In this document: positions 7,163-17,600 of the stretch, piece after piece
Position numbering within the stretch: position 1 is the stretch's first letter
Layout of the letters: every line of letters begins with the position of its first letter
Origin: Bin80 sp965208025
GTDB taxonomy: Bacteria > Bacteroidota > Rhodothermia > Rhodothermales > Bin80
Length of the DNA stretch: 64,000 nucleotides
NCBI GenBank assembly: GCA_965208025.1
Contig: OZ242302.1
Span: 2,976,001 to 3,040,000, forward strand
Reading direction: 5' to 3'
Notes under the pieces: model-generated
The model's input: only the letters and a program-made list of their open reading frames with translations
Database searches by the model: none
What the model was told of the DNA's origin: nothing
Program-made: the position numbers and the translations under genes

Positions 7163-9500
7163 TCAGATCAAGATAGATGGTTGCTCGCCTATTCCGATAG
7201 CATCATATTTAAAGGCTCTGGGCATACTTAGGCTGCTGTCTATAAAAACAAATTCTGTTACAGGCAAAGCGGCTGATGCTCAAGTTAGAGGATGGTGGAA
7301 AGGGATGCGATTTTACCTACAAACGTGTCTGACCTCTCATGACATTCTTGAGTTTTTTCTTCACCAGTATTCCCCCAGTCCAGTGATTGCTCCCTGGAAT
7401 GGAAGTAGTGGATTCTATCTAAAGGACAAAAAAGATGGTATTAGGCCCTTAGAGTTAGCGGAAGTTCATCCCCGATTTCAGGGCTATTCAGAATCTGTAA
7501 ATATTGCTAAGGATGTATTAAAGAATCTTGATATCAAAGAAAAGCCCAAAGAAGCCGTAAAGCTAAGGCTGGTTGAGAAATTACGAGCGAAGCTGCCTAT
7601 GTCAGCAATACCATGGCTTGACGCTTCTATTGTCCTGTCAGGTGAGAAATTGAGATTCCCACCCGTGCTCGGTACAGGTGGAAATGATGGCCGACTTGAT
7701 TTCACTAATAATCTGATGCAGCGTCTATTCTCTGAAAAGGATGGTTTGTTTCGGGCATCTGAGGGTACTCCATCCTTTTCAACTGCCCAGCTATTGGAGA
7801 ATTCACTCTATAATACCCCAGCATTGAGCCTTTCAACTGCTAAAGTCGGTCAATTTTCTCCGAGTTCGGCAGGTGGACCTAACTCTGGTACCGGATTTGG
7901 TGGAGAGACAATCATCAATTCATGGGATTATGTCTTTATGCTTGAAGGGGCATTAACATTTGCGTCTGTTGCGTCTCGTAGGCACCAGAGTAATGTACAC
8001 AGTGGAGCCAGTTTCCCATTTACGGTACGTACTTCTAGTGCTGGATGGGGTGGTATTGGGGCAACTGACGAACAGGATTCCAGAGCAGAATTCTGGGCAC
8101 CATTATGGACCAGCCCTGCTCGGTATACTGAGATCAAAGCTCTATTTGGTGAGGGCCGAGCTGTCACAAAAGGCCAAATGGCCAAAGATGGGTTTGATTT
8201 TGCCAGAGCTATTTCCACATTGGGCTTAAGTCGGGGCTTCTCTGAATTTCAGCGTTATGGTTATTTCAAGCGTGCGGGAAAAAGTTACTATGCGGTTGCC
8301 ATTGGGCGTAGGGTCGCTGAACCATCACCGGGAGCAAAGTTAACATCGGACCTTGATTGCGGTGGGTGGCTTCAACGTGTCCGTTCATTTGCACGTCAAA
8401 AAGATCAGCCAGCATCTATTCGACATTCGGTAAAAAATTTAGAAGAGGCCTTATTTGAACTTCTTGCTCCGGAACCGTCGAATTCTGAGGTTACAGCTGC
8501 AATAGTGGCCGTTGGTCGTTTGGGACTCAGACTAACTAGGGTTCAGACTAACGAAAAGAACCCTGTTCCACCGCCACCACCGCTACTGTCTGGTCAATGG
8601 ATCAAATGCGCAGATGATCAAAGTCCCGAGTTTCGAATTGCTGCAGCTCTGGCCGGTCTTGGAATACGTCAGCAATACTTGGACGATAAATCAGGTAATC
8701 GGGATGCTCCGGAGATTGGAGAATACACTCCTCCAATGGCAGCACACTTAGTTCGGCTAACAAATCCCAGAGGTAATAGTAGAGAGTTTGAGACGGGCAC
8801 CTTTTTCCGAGGCTTAAAATTGCGAAAATCGCGTCAATGGGCGCAAGGAATGTATTCCCCAACGGTAGTTTGGGGACATGGAGGATTGGTATCCAACATG
8901 ATAGCAGTTCTTGAGCGTCGGTTAGTAGAAGCTCCAATCCGAGGACTGAGCGATAAACCTTTTGGCAGTGTGTGCCAGGCCAGAATGAGTGATATATCAG
9001 CTTTTCTGAGAGGTGACTTTAACTACGATCGTTGTAACGATTTATTGACAGGTCTGATTTGGGCAAAGCCCATGAATCTTCCATTTAGTTATGATCATCA
9101 CACGGATGGTGAGCCTATCGTCCCCTTCGTTTATGCAGCTCTCAAGCCGATCTTTGTTACAAATCAGATCCTGATTCGCCTCGGGGTAATTCCTCGAGAC
9201 GTATCAATCCCTACTCCCCGTGGGTTGGTATCCCGGCTTCGTATAGGTGGAAATCAACTTGATGGTAGCACAATTAATGAGTCTGTTCGTACAGCCTTTG
9301 AAAGAATGCGTTTCTCTGGGATGCCATCCCCTTTTGACATGATTGAGTCTGGCTTTGGTACGCACACATTGAAATGCTGCAGCTTTGGGGTTGGAATTCG
9401 CCCAGATCGCTTAGCTGCCAGTTTATTAATTCCGGTCTTTGATCAAGGACTGAAAGCACTGCTACTACGAGCATATCCTGACTCCTTGACTAATACATGA
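7155..9500 (+). CDS. csx17: Type I-G large subunit Cas8g (Csx17)
   Basis: The 781-aa protein starts MANQIKIDGCSPIPIASYLK, with KALGILRLLS following. This is the family N-terminal signature (L-x-G-C-x-P-x-P-x-x-x-Y-L-K-A-L-G). I chose ATG 7155, preceded by AAGAAGGGAGAGA, over an upstream in-frame ATG because the signature begins here and the start overlaps the cas3 stop as expected for coupling. Csx17/Cas8u2 is the large subunit of the type I-G Cascade, inferred to recognise the PAM and recruit Cas3. A proline run (PVPPPPPLLS) near residue 470 is probably a linker. Length is normal and no break is seen. Confidence 0.93.
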   Translation: MANQIKIDGCSPIPIASYLKALGILRLLSIKTNSVTGKAADAQVRGWWKGMRFYLQTCLTSHDILEFFLHQYSPSPVIAPWNGSSGFYLKDKKDGIRPLELAEVHPRFQGYSESVNIAKDVLKNLDIKEKPKEAVKLRLVEKLRAKLPMSAIPWLDASIVLSGEKLRFPPVLGTGGNDGRLDFTNNLMQRLFSEKDGLFRASEGTPSFSTAQLLENSLYNTPALSLSTAKVGQFSPSSAGGPNSGTGFGGETIINSWDYVFMLEGALTFASVASRRHQSNVHSGASFPFTVRTSSAGWGGIGATDEQDSRAEFWAPLWTSPARYTEIKALFGEGRAVTKGQMAKDGFDFARAISTLGLSRGFSEFQRYGYFKRAGKSYYAVAIGRRVAEPSPGAKLTSDLDCGGWLQRVRSFARQKDQPASIRHSVKNLEEALFELLAPEPSNSEVTAAIVAVGRLGLRLTRVQTNEKNPVPPPPPLLSGQWIKCADDQSPEFRIAAALAGLGIRQQYLDDKSGNRDAPEIGEYTPPMAAHLVRLTNPRGNSREFETGTFFRGLKLRKSRQWAQGMYSPTVVWGHGGLVSNMIAVLERRLVEAPIRGLSDKPFGSVCQARMSDISAFLRGDFNYDRCNDLLTGLIWAKPMNLPFSYDHHTDGEPIVPFVYAALKPIFVTNQILIRLGVIPRDVSIPTPRGLVSRLRIGGNQLDGSTINESVRTAFERMRFSGMPSPFDMIESGFGTHTLKCCSFGVGIRPDRLAASLLIPVFDQGLKALLLRAYPDSLTNT

Positions 9501-9522
9501 ATCAAAAATTCACTTATTACAA

Positions 9523-10482
9523 ATGATGAATATCGATCTTTCTGCCCTTGATAAAGAACCCAGACTATTGCTTGAGGCCAGACTCAGGCCTATCCAGGGC
9601 ACACGCTTTCAACCAACTGGTTTTCCAAATCTTGGTCATGCCGTTTATGAGTCGCCAAATGGAGACGGGCAAATAGTCCTTGTTGAGAGTGCTCAGTCAA
9701 TGGCTAACCGCCTTGAATCGGTGTGTTGGGATGAAACAATCAACGACTGGGTAGCTCCATTGCAGGGGCTACCATTGGTGAAAGTACAGGATAAAGATGG
9801 GAAACCGCTTACTAATTCTCTTATTGAGGCACATCGTCTCAACTCTCCATATATCTTGGAGGGAAACGATAAGAGTATCTTCAATTTGCTTAAGGATAGG
9901 CTGGCAAAGTATGAGGAAAAGCGGGTTAATTTGGGAGAGCTAGCCAAGGTACTTCTTGAGGTGGATATTAATGCACTGTTGCATGGCATCTTTTTGGCTA
10001 AGAAAAAACTTGCTGGTGGGAGACTGCGTCTTCCAAGGGTATTATCGGCTTTTGTTGAGGCAAACAATGCACAGCGTGCAGTTAGTGGCGGAGTTAAGAA
10101 CGACTCCCTGAATCCTAAGGGTGATACCAGTAAGGGCTTTGGCAATGTTCCTTTCTCCCGAGATGAGTGGACAGCAAGTCGGATTAATGCGTATTTCAAT
10201 CTGGATATTCGCCAAATCAGATCTTACGGATTGGGAGATCAAGTAGAGAGACTACTCATTTTATTAGCTCTCTTCAAAGTGAGGAAATTGCTTTTGGAAG
10301 GGTTACGTTTTCGAACTGCGTGCGATCTTGACCTAATCAGTTTAATTGTTACGAAGCCCTCTGGGTTTAAAGTTCCAGAACTACGTGAGATTGAACACGC
10401 ACTCTCTATGCTTATTCAACGGATTAGAGAGGATGGTGCTTTCAGGGAAACGAGCGAGCTTACGGTAATTTACGAGAAGTAG
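9523..10482 (+). CDS. csb1: Type I-G Cas7 backbone subunit (Csb1, GSU0053 family)
   Basis: The 319-aa RAMP protein has the Csb1 signature near its N-terminus: GTRFQPTGFPNLGHAVYE followed by VLVESAQSMANRLE. Csb1 is the Cas7 of type I-G and forms the filament coating the crRNA spacer. A second ATG lies directly downstream (9526); either could be used and neither has a clear Shine-Dalgarno sequence. It follows cas8g by 22 bp and precedes csb2 by 3 bp, so it belongs to the effector operon. A conserved-looking segment GNVPFSRDEW followed by NAYFNLDIRQIRSYGLG lies in the second half. Confidence 0.93.
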   Translation: MMNIDLSALDKEPRLLLEARLRPIQGTRFQPTGFPNLGHAVYESPNGDGQIVLVESAQSMANRLESVCWDETINDWVAPLQGLPLVKVQDKDGKPLTNSLIEAHRLNSPYILEGNDKSIFNLLKDRLAKYEEKRVNLGELAKVLLEVDINALLHGIFLAKKKLAGGRLRLPRVLSAFVEANNAQRAVSGGVKNDSLNPKGDTSKGFGNVPFSRDEWTASRINAYFNLDIRQIRSYGLGDQVERLLILLALFKVRKLLLEGLRFRTACDLDLISLIVTKPSGFKVPELREIEHALSMLIQRIREDGAFRETSELTVIYEK

Positions 10483-10485
10483 CCC

Positions 10486-12126
10486 ATGTTTGGACTTTCC
10501 TTTAGTTTTTTACATGGACACTATCATGCGACTCCAAGTGGACGAAATGTTAATGAGGCTGATGTAGCTTGGCCGCCTGAACCTTGGCGAATTCTCAGGA
10601 CACTTATCGCGATTTATTGGCGTAAGGGGAATTGGCACCGATGGAGTGTAGACGACCTGTCTGAGTTGATAGATGCTTTAGCTGCTGATCTTCCCGTTTA
10701 TGATCTTCCGCAGGGATGTATACATGCGCATACACGCCACTATATGCCCGCAGGAAAGATCAAGGAGGGTAAGCCTGAATCCCAGTTGGTTTTTGATGCA
10801 TTTCTCCACATTCCAGATGGACAAAAGATTCATATCATCTGGAGGGATGTGACGTTGGATGATAATCTCATGTCCCTCGCAGTAAATCTCGCATCTTCGA
10901 TTGGATACTTGGGACGGGCAGAGAGCTGGACAGAGTGTAATGTACTGGAGCATTGGGCTGGTACTGCGAATTGTGGACCCGTAAAGTATGGTTTTTCTGG
11001 CGAGAAAGTTAGCCTGTGGGTACCGCGCTCTGTTAAGTCATATCAGGATTTGCGGGAGAAACTGATCGTCCAAGAAAAACAGAAAATTCAAGCCACGGCA
11101 AGTAAGTTGTTTCCTGAAACGGAATTGTTGTCCAAAGCTGAGAAGGTCTTCTGCACGAGAGCCAAGGTGGACACTCTTCCCTATCGTCTGATTGATGCAC
11201 TTTCCTTGGATAACACTGATTTTCAGAGTCTCAGATGGCATAGGCCACCTGCGGTTCTGGAAGAAGTCTACGCCCGTCATCCCAATACTAATCCCAGAGT
11301 GGTTCCCCATTCCTCTTCACAAAGCAAAAGATTCAAAAGGGTTTCAAGTCAGGCGACTATCGCACGTTTTGTACTGGTCGGTAGGCCTCTTCCCCGCTTA
11401 GAGGATGCCGTGAAGATAGGTGAGATCATGCGTGCTGCGGCCATGTCTAAGTTTGGATGGAGTGAAGATAGCGTTACTGGCAGGCGAATACCATTGGCCC
11501 CTTGGCAGATTTCAGGAAAACACGAAGGACGTTACCCCATAAAAGATTCTTCCCACCCTCATGCGTTTTGGCTTCCAGAGGATGCAGATGGAGATGGTTT
11601 GATAGATCATATAGTTGTCTCCGTATCTGGTGGCATAGACCATTTTATTCAGTCAAAGCTTGAACGGATTACTCAAATCTGGATGTCATCTCCACATGCA
11701 AAGCGTGAATCAGGAGTTGGCACCGCTGGCGAAGAATGGAGACTTGCGTTAGAGGGATACGGCGTTCCACAGAATTTTGCTGGCAGTTCTCAACTTTTGG
11801 GAAGGTCTAAGCAGTGGCGTAGCGTAACCCCTTTTTTGAGTGCAGGTCACTTGAAGAAAGATGGATACCCCGGAGAGGTCTTCAGGTTGCTGAGGCGTCA
11901 AGGTATGGAGACCGATGGTGTTGAAGTAACCGAGTTAAGTGAGGTAAGAGTTGGTCCAATTAAAAGGCATCCACTACATTTTTACCGCTTTCGTTCCCGT
12001 GGACAGGTAAATCAGCCCGATTCATCAGGTACATTCTTAGAGATCAAGTTCCCCTATATCTTTGAAGGCCCCTTGGCGATTGGCTTTGCCAGTCACTTTG
12101 GCTTGGGTATGTTTGCTGTAATATAG
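10486..12126 (+). CDS. csb2: Type I-G Cas5-Cas6 protein (Csb2, GSU0054 family)
   Basis: The 546-aa protein starts MFGLSFSFLHGHYHATPSG, with DVAWPPEPWRILRTLIA after it, the hallmark of Csb2. In type I-G this one protein combines the Cas5 role (holding the crRNA 5' handle) and the Cas6 role (cutting the repeat RNA). The C-terminus has a glycine-rich FEGPLAIGFASHFGLGMF, typical of the Cas6-like G-rich loop. No separate cas6 occurs in the locus, consistent with the fusion. It begins 3 bp after the csb1 stop and is the last gene before a 297-bp gap, so it likely ends the effector operon. Confidence 0.93.
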   Translation: MFGLSFSFLHGHYHATPSGRNVNEADVAWPPEPWRILRTLIAIYWRKGNWHRWSVDDLSELIDALAADLPVYDLPQGCIHAHTRHYMPAGKIKEGKPESQLVFDAFLHIPDGQKIHIIWRDVTLDDNLMSLAVNLASSIGYLGRAESWTECNVLEHWAGTANCGPVKYGFSGEKVSLWVPRSVKSYQDLREKLIVQEKQKIQATASKLFPETELLSKAEKVFCTRAKVDTLPYRLIDALSLDNTDFQSLRWHRPPAVLEEVYARHPNTNPRVVPHSSSQSKRFKRVSSQATIARFVLVGRPLPRLEDAVKIGEIMRAAAMSKFGWSEDSVTGRRIPLAPWQISGKHEGRYPIKDSSHPHAFWLPEDADGDGLIDHIVVSVSGGIDHFIQSKLERITQIWMSSPHAKRESGVGTAGEEWRLALEGYGVPQNFAGSSQLLGRSKQWRSVTPFLSAGHLKKDGYPGEVFRLLRRQGMETDGVEVTELSEVRVGPIKRHPLHFYRFRSRGQVNQPDSSGTFLEIKFPYIFEGPLAIGFASHFGLGMFAVI

Positions 12127-12423
12127 ATTAGCATTTCGTTACTACCTTAATGTGATGTGACCAACATGAGGTGCTCATGAGTCAATCAGGGGTTGTTTGA
12201 TATATGGTGAGCGTTGAGGGCTGTATCTCCTTTTCATACCTTAAAATAGGCATGAAAAATGAATGTCAATATACACTAAGTGTTGACGACATGGTTATGT
12301 AGAGCCACAAGTCAGTAATAGGCAGTCCTTCACTCCGCATATCACCTGTTTTTCCACTTCCCAACCAACAACATTACTAATTTCCGTTAATTAAGTGCAC
12401 GCATTTACAGAATGAGTTGAGTC
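12127..12423. other. Gap between effector and adaptation modules
   Basis: 297 bp without a supported gene; other cas gene junctions here are 22 bp or less, or overlap. It holds an inverted repeat (12231-12258) and AT-rich sequence, and probably a separate promoter for cas4-cas1 and cas2. Confidence 0.5.
12231..12258. promoter_or_regulatory. Inverted repeat, possible operator or hairpin
   Basis: TTTTCATACC and GGCATGAAAA form 10-bp arms with one mismatch around TTAAAATA. It lies about 165 bp upstream of cas4-cas1 and about 105 bp after csb2. It could be an operator for the adaptation genes or a weak terminator; it lacks a clear T-run. Confidence 0.35.
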
Positions 12424-14136
12424 ATGGACAGCAAAATCCAACAATCCAAACAGAATTCTCCTCTTTCTTCTGATACTAGAACTCAGTTCATTCCAGCTCG
12501 GATGGTGAATGCCTGGGTTTACTGTCCTAGATTGGCCTACCTTGAGTGGATTGAAGGTGAATGGGCTGAAAATGTGGATACTTCCGAGGGGCATCGCGCA
12601 CATGCTCGAGTTGATAGAGGAAAGGGAAATCTTCCCAACCCCGATGAACTTGACGAAGTGATAGCAAAAGCACGTTCAGTCACGATGTCTTCGGATCGGC
12701 TCGGAGTAATTGCAAAGCTTGATGTAGTTGAAGTTGCTAATGGTATTGTAATGCCTGTGGATTTCAAAAAGGGGAAGCGTCCACATGTAGCTGCGGGTGC
12801 ATATGAGCCCGAAAGAGTACAAGTTTGTGTTCAGGCGATGATTCTTGAGGACAATGGTTATTCTGTTGATCATGGTGCTTTATGGTATGTAGGATCAAGA
12901 GAGAAAGTCCTTGTTATCCTTGATGATAAACTTCGCGCCGCTACAATTCAGGCCATTCAGGGGCTTAGAGATGTAGAACTCTCCCGTCGGCGCCCGCAGC
13001 CGTTGGAAGATAGCCCAAAATGTCCGCGTTGCTCACTTGCGGGAATTTGCCTGCCTGACGAGACGAATTTATTCCGAACAGGTACTCCTCCTCGCCCACT
13101 GAATCCTTCCGACGATCCAGCTCTGCCACTTTATGTTCAGGAGCCTGGTGCACGACTTCGTAAGTCAGGTGCTCGTTTAATCGTGCAAACCAAGGAGGAA
13201 ATGGTTGAGGTGCCACTGATTTCGGTTTCTCAAGTTGTTCTATTTGGTCCTGTATCTGTCACTACCCCAGCACTTCACACCCTGATGAGAGCAAAAATCC
13301 CTGTTTCGTGGTACTCAACGTCTGGATGGTTTCTGGGGCACACTATTGGAACGGGAAATGGTAATGTAGCCGTCCGGGAGGCTCAGTACCGTATGGCATT
13401 CAGTAGCCAACGCAGTTTAGGTTTTGCCAAGAATTTGATTCAAGCAAAGGTTAAGAATTCACGGACTCTGCTCCGTCGAAATTGGCGAACAGAGAATTCT
13501 GTTGCCAACAAAGAGGATACTCTTGCTCGCCTCAAGCGAATCATAACGAGAATACCGCATGTGAAGGACGTACAACAACTTCTCGGCATGGAGGGTGAAG
13601 CAGCAGCGGTCTATTTTGGTGGATTTAACAATATGCTTGCGGAAAACGCCCATGGAGAAATCCGGTCTTTTTCTTTTGAGACCAGAAACAGGCGTCCTCC
13701 AACGGATCCTGTAAATGCAATGTTATCAATGGCTTATGCGTTATTGGTGAGGCAATTCAGTAATACTATTACATCGGTTGGACTTGATCCTTACCTTGGT
13801 CTCTATCATCGGCCTCGTCATAATCGCCCGGCATTGGCGCTTGATATAATGGAACCATTCCGCTCAATTATTGCTGACTCTTGTGTAATTCAGATAGTAA
13901 ATAACGGGGAGATTAAACCGAATAATTTTATTTGCATTGGAAAGTCGTGTTCTCTGAAGCCAACAGGTCGTAAGGTGTTGATTGCAGCATTTGAGCGGCG
14001 TCTGGAGCACCTTACAACACATCCATTTTTCGGCTACCGAGTTTCAATGAGGAGACTAATTGAGGTGCAGTGTAGATTACTTGCGCGTCATTTTCAGGGA
14101 GAGATCGTCGAATATCCCCATTACCTACCGCGATAA
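12424..14136 (+). CDS. cas4-cas1: Cas4-Cas1 fusion, spacer acquisition
   Basis: The 570-aa protein fuses Cas4 to Cas1, as known from type I-G systems such as that of Geobacter. The Cas4 half (about 20-215) has four Fe-S cysteines, Cys34 (in WVYCPRLAYLEW) and Cys200, Cys203 and Cys209, plus the nuclease residues of PVDFKKGK (Asp113) and the ERVQVCVQAMIL segment. The Cas1 half starts near PLYVQEPGARLRKSG, about residue 235. Likely metal ligands are Glu390 (GMEGEAAA), His462 (GLYHRPR) and Asp474/Glu477 (LALDIMEPFR). Cas4 selects and trims PAM-bearing prespacers and Cas1 integrates them with Cas2. Every key residue I can identify is present. Cas2 follows by 7 bp. Confidence 0.95.
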   Translation: MDSKIQQSKQNSPLSSDTRTQFIPARMVNAWVYCPRLAYLEWIEGEWAENVDTSEGHRAHARVDRGKGNLPNPDELDEVIAKARSVTMSSDRLGVIAKLDVVEVANGIVMPVDFKKGKRPHVAAGAYEPERVQVCVQAMILEDNGYSVDHGALWYVGSREKVLVILDDKLRAATIQAIQGLRDVELSRRRPQPLEDSPKCPRCSLAGICLPDETNLFRTGTPPRPLNPSDDPALPLYVQEPGARLRKSGARLIVQTKEEMVEVPLISVSQVVLFGPVSVTTPALHTLMRAKIPVSWYSTSGWFLGHTIGTGNGNVAVREAQYRMAFSSQRSLGFAKNLIQAKVKNSRTLLRRNWRTENSVANKEDTLARLKRIITRIPHVKDVQQLLGMEGEAAAVYFGGFNNMLAENAHGEIRSFSFETRNRRPPTDPVNAMLSMAYALLVRQFSNTITSVGLDPYLGLYHRPRHNRPALALDIMEPFRSIIADSCVIQIVNNGEIKPNNFICIGKSCSLKPTGRKVLIAAFERRLEHLTTHPFFGYRVSMRRLIEVQCRLLARHFQGEIVEYPHYLPR

Positions 14137-14143
14137 ATTAAGG

Positions 14144-14437
14144 ATGGCAAGAGAACGTTTGTATGTTGTTACATACGATATCTCAGACTCAAAGCGCTGG
14201 CGCAAGGTTTTCCAGTTACTAAAAGGGTTTGGACAATGGATGCAGCTTTCTGTCTTCCAGTGTAGGCTCACTGCCCGTCGAAAATCTGAGATGATTACAG
14301 GTTTGGAATACGAAATGAACATGGCTGAGGATCACATTCTAATAATGGATTTAGGTCCTACCGATAAGGTGGCATTAAAAGTTGAGAGCCTTGGGAAATC
14401 CTACGAGGTTCCTAAGCGACAGGCAACCATCGTTTAA
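14144..14437 (+). CDS. cas2: CRISPR-associated endoribonuclease-fold protein Cas2
   Basis: The 97-aa protein starts MARERLYVVTYDISDSKRW at ATG 14144, preceded by TTAAGG; an earlier in-frame ATG overlaps cas4-cas1 and adds unrelated residues. The beta-strand with VVTYDISD, the Q-x-S-V-F-Q segment (QLSVFQCRLT) and the late ILIMDLG are typical of Cas2. As a dimer it bridges Cas1 dimers and sets the geometry for inserting a new spacer at the leader-repeat junction. It lies 7 bp after cas4-cas1, and the array leader starts directly after its stop. Confidence 0.95.
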   Translation: MARERLYVVTYDISDSKRWRKVFQLLKGFGQWMQLSVFQCRLTARRKSEMITGLEYEMNMAEDHILIMDLGPTDKVALKVESLGKSYEVPKRQATIV

Positions 14438-14641
14438 TGAACGCGCCAATGAAAACGCGACTGCTCTATCGTTGCAAAAAATCCTGTCAGTTCTCGCATG
14501 CCGTAAACGATTATATTTCAGTGAGTTAGTTCTTTGACTTAATGGAATTACTAAATTAAAACACCATTCTTTGTGTGTTATGTTTTAGTGCTCGCGCGTT
14601 GGCTTGCAACTTTCTGTATAACAGCAGTTTAGACCAATGCT
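14438..14641 (+). promoter_or_regulatory. CRISPR leader (204 bp)
   Basis: AT-rich, non-coding sequence between cas2 and the first repeat. The leader is placed here because the two variant repeats noticed are at the opposite end and because cas2 adjoins. TTGACT (14534-14539), 17 bp, then TAAAAC is a weak sigma70-like candidate. Transcription in the plus direction would give repeats ending TTTGAAGC, a plausible 5' crRNA handle. Confidence 0.65.
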
Positions 14642-17600
14642 ATTTCCCGGGCTAAAAAGCCTGGGCCTCTTTGAAGCTCCTTTAATCCTTAATCCTTTTT
14701 TTTAATGCCCGAAGATTTCCCGGGCTAAAAAGCCTGGGCCTCTTTGAAGCATCAAGTTATTGGTCGTTCTGATCGTGCTCGGCTTAATTTCCCGGGCTAA
14801 AAAGCCTGGGCCTCTTTGAAGCATATATGCCTGCACCCAATCTTGGAGCGTTTCCGTCATTTCCCGGGCTAAAAAGCCTGGGCCTCTTTGAAGCCGGAGT
14901 GAAGACTTTCGTATGAAATTTGACGTTCGGCATTTCCCGGGCTAAAAAGCCTGGGCCTCTTTGAAGCCCCGAGTAACGGTGTAACACTGGTTCCCGATTC
15001 CAACATTTCCCGGGCTAAAAAGCCTGGGCCTCTTTGAAGCGGAGACAACCGCCAAGGGAGCGGCGGCAGGGTTGGGAATTTCCCGGGCTAAAAAGCCTGG
15101 GCCTCTTTGAAGCAATGATGTAAACCAAGATGATGAGGCAATCGTTGGCAAATTTCCCGGGCTAAAAAGCCTGGGCCTCTTTGAAGCAAGCATTTTGCAA
15201 ATTGATTCCATTTTCGGCGGAAATATTTCCCGGGCTAAAAAGCCTGGGCCTCTTTGAAGCTATCGACTTTTTGCGAGGTTTTGCCACATTTACGTCCATT
15301 TCCCGGGCTAAAAAGCCTGGGCCTCTTTGAAGCAACGTGGAAGGAGATTCCACAGTGGGATTGCGCAATATTTCCCGGGCTAAAAAGCCTGGGCCTCTTT
15401 GAAGCCACCAAATACAAACTGCTCTCTGGTCGGGGCTTGTGCTATTTCCCGGGCTAAAAAGCCTGGGCCTCTTTGAAGCTTGGAAACCTTAGTTGATTTG
15501 CAAGAGCAAACAGGAAAATTTCCCGGGCTAAAAAGCCTGGGCCTCTTTGAAGCGGACTTGCTTGATTCATCTTTTTAGCGCAGTTTGGTTATTTCCCGGG
15601 CTAAAAAGCCTGGGCCTCTTTGAAGCATAGAGTGCATTTCGTTGGCAGTGCATGACCCATAGGATTTCCCGGGCTAAAAAGCCTGGGCCTCTTTGAAGCA
15701 GATAGAATTAGACTCAATCCTATGGCCGACTTCCTAGATTTCCCGGGCTAAAAAGCCTGGGCCTCTTTGAAGCTGGATCAATATTTCGTTCGGACAGTGC
15801 TTGCGTGAGCGATTTCCCGGGCTAAAAAGCCTGGGCCTCTTTGAAGCAAATGTTTGTTGATTAGGTTACTGAAATCTTCCTGGAAATTTCCCGGGCTAAA
15901 AAGCCTGGGCCTCTTTGAAGCTGCACGTAGAACATGGATAGGAATAAGCGTTTGAAAAATTTCCCGGGCTAAAAAGCCTGGGCCTCTTTGAAGCACCAGT
16001 GCATCCTGTCCCATTTGTTTAAGGAGGGTAATTTCCCGGGCTAAAAAGCCTGGGCCTCTTTGAAGCGGCGCAAGCTCTTCTTCAATCTCTACAATGTTGA
16101 GAAATTTCCCGGGCTAAAAAGCCTGGGCCTCTTTGAAGCATCCGTACGGAGACGGTTGCTAACGAGGTGCAGGCAGATTTCCCGGGCTAAAAAGCCTGGG
16201 CCTCTTTGAAGCGGGAACTCTCAGAGTATTATCGGCAATTCCCGCAAAAGATTTCCCGGGCTAAAAAGCCTGGGCCTCTTTGAAGCAAGCTGTCGATGGG
16301 AACCTTTCATCGGTTCGTGAACGAATTTCCCGGGCTAAAAAGCCTGGGCCTCTTTGAAGCACCGCGGCGGCAGGTGGAGGCGGGAGCGTAGAAAGGGATT
16401 TCCCGGGCTAAAAAGCCTGGGCCTCTTTGAAGCAATAGTTGGAACGGCAACGGTTTCAGTCAAGGTTTTATTTCCCGGGCTAAAAAGCCTGGGCCTCTTT
16501 GAAGCTAGATCTTGAAATTGGCATAACTTCAATTTACGAAAATTTCCCGGGCTAAAAAGCCTGGGCCTCTTTGAAGCTGTTTTCGCGTTATCGACAAACG
16601 GCCGATCTATCGGTATTTCCCGGGCTAAAAAGCCTGGGCCTCTTTGAAGCACGGCTTTCGTGGCGTTGGCTTGGATCGTTCACGAGTTATTTCCCGGGCT
16701 AAAAAGCCTGGGCCTCTTTGAAGCATCCATATTTCTCGGCTCATTAAGCCGGTCTGCCAGTATTTCCCGGGCTAAAAAGCCTGGGCCTCTTTGAAGCAAG
16801 TCGACGCGTGGCAATGACATGATCATGAGTAACTATTTCCCGGGCTAAAAAGCCTGGGCCTCTTTGAAGCTAAATCAGAGGGTTCCACCCACAGATAGCC
16901 AACCTCGCCATTTCCCGGGCTAAAAAGCCTGGGCCTCTTTGAAGCTTTCCTATACTTTTTCATGCTCTCCCAACTTTCGATCATATTTCCCGGGCTAAAA
17001 AGCCTGGGCCTCTTTGAAGCAATTTCTTTCGCTTCATTCCCCTTGAAGTCGGTGTTCAGATTTCCCGGGCTAAAAAGCCTGGGCCTCTTTGAAGCGGATG
17101 GTTGTGTGTATTTCGGTTTGGGTTTGCTCACCTATTTCCCGGGCTAAAAAGCCTGGGCCTCTTTGAAGCTGGGCTTGGTGGAGAAAGATCAAAGGACTGC
17201 TTCCACATTTCCCGGGCTAAAAAGCCTGGGCCTCTTTGAAGCGGGAATGATTCCAACGGCGTCAATCGCGCACATAAGCGGATTTCCCGGGCTAAAAAGC
17301 CTGGGCCTCTTTGAAGCATCAATACGCCTTCGAACGAATCCGAATGATCCGAATTTCCCGGGCTAAAAAGCCTGGGCCTCTTTGAAGCAGCTGTGCTAAG
17401 GCAATGACGGGAATATCGAGTTCAAATTTCCCGGGCTAAAAAGCCTGGGCCTCTTTGAAGCAGGCGGGTGCGGCCATTGAGCGCACGAACCAAATCACAT
17501 TTCCCGGGCTAAAAAGCCTGGGCCTCTTTGAAGCCATACCCAACGATTGCTTCACGTCTTGAATCTATCCGTATTTCCCGGGCTAAAAAGCCTGGGCCTC

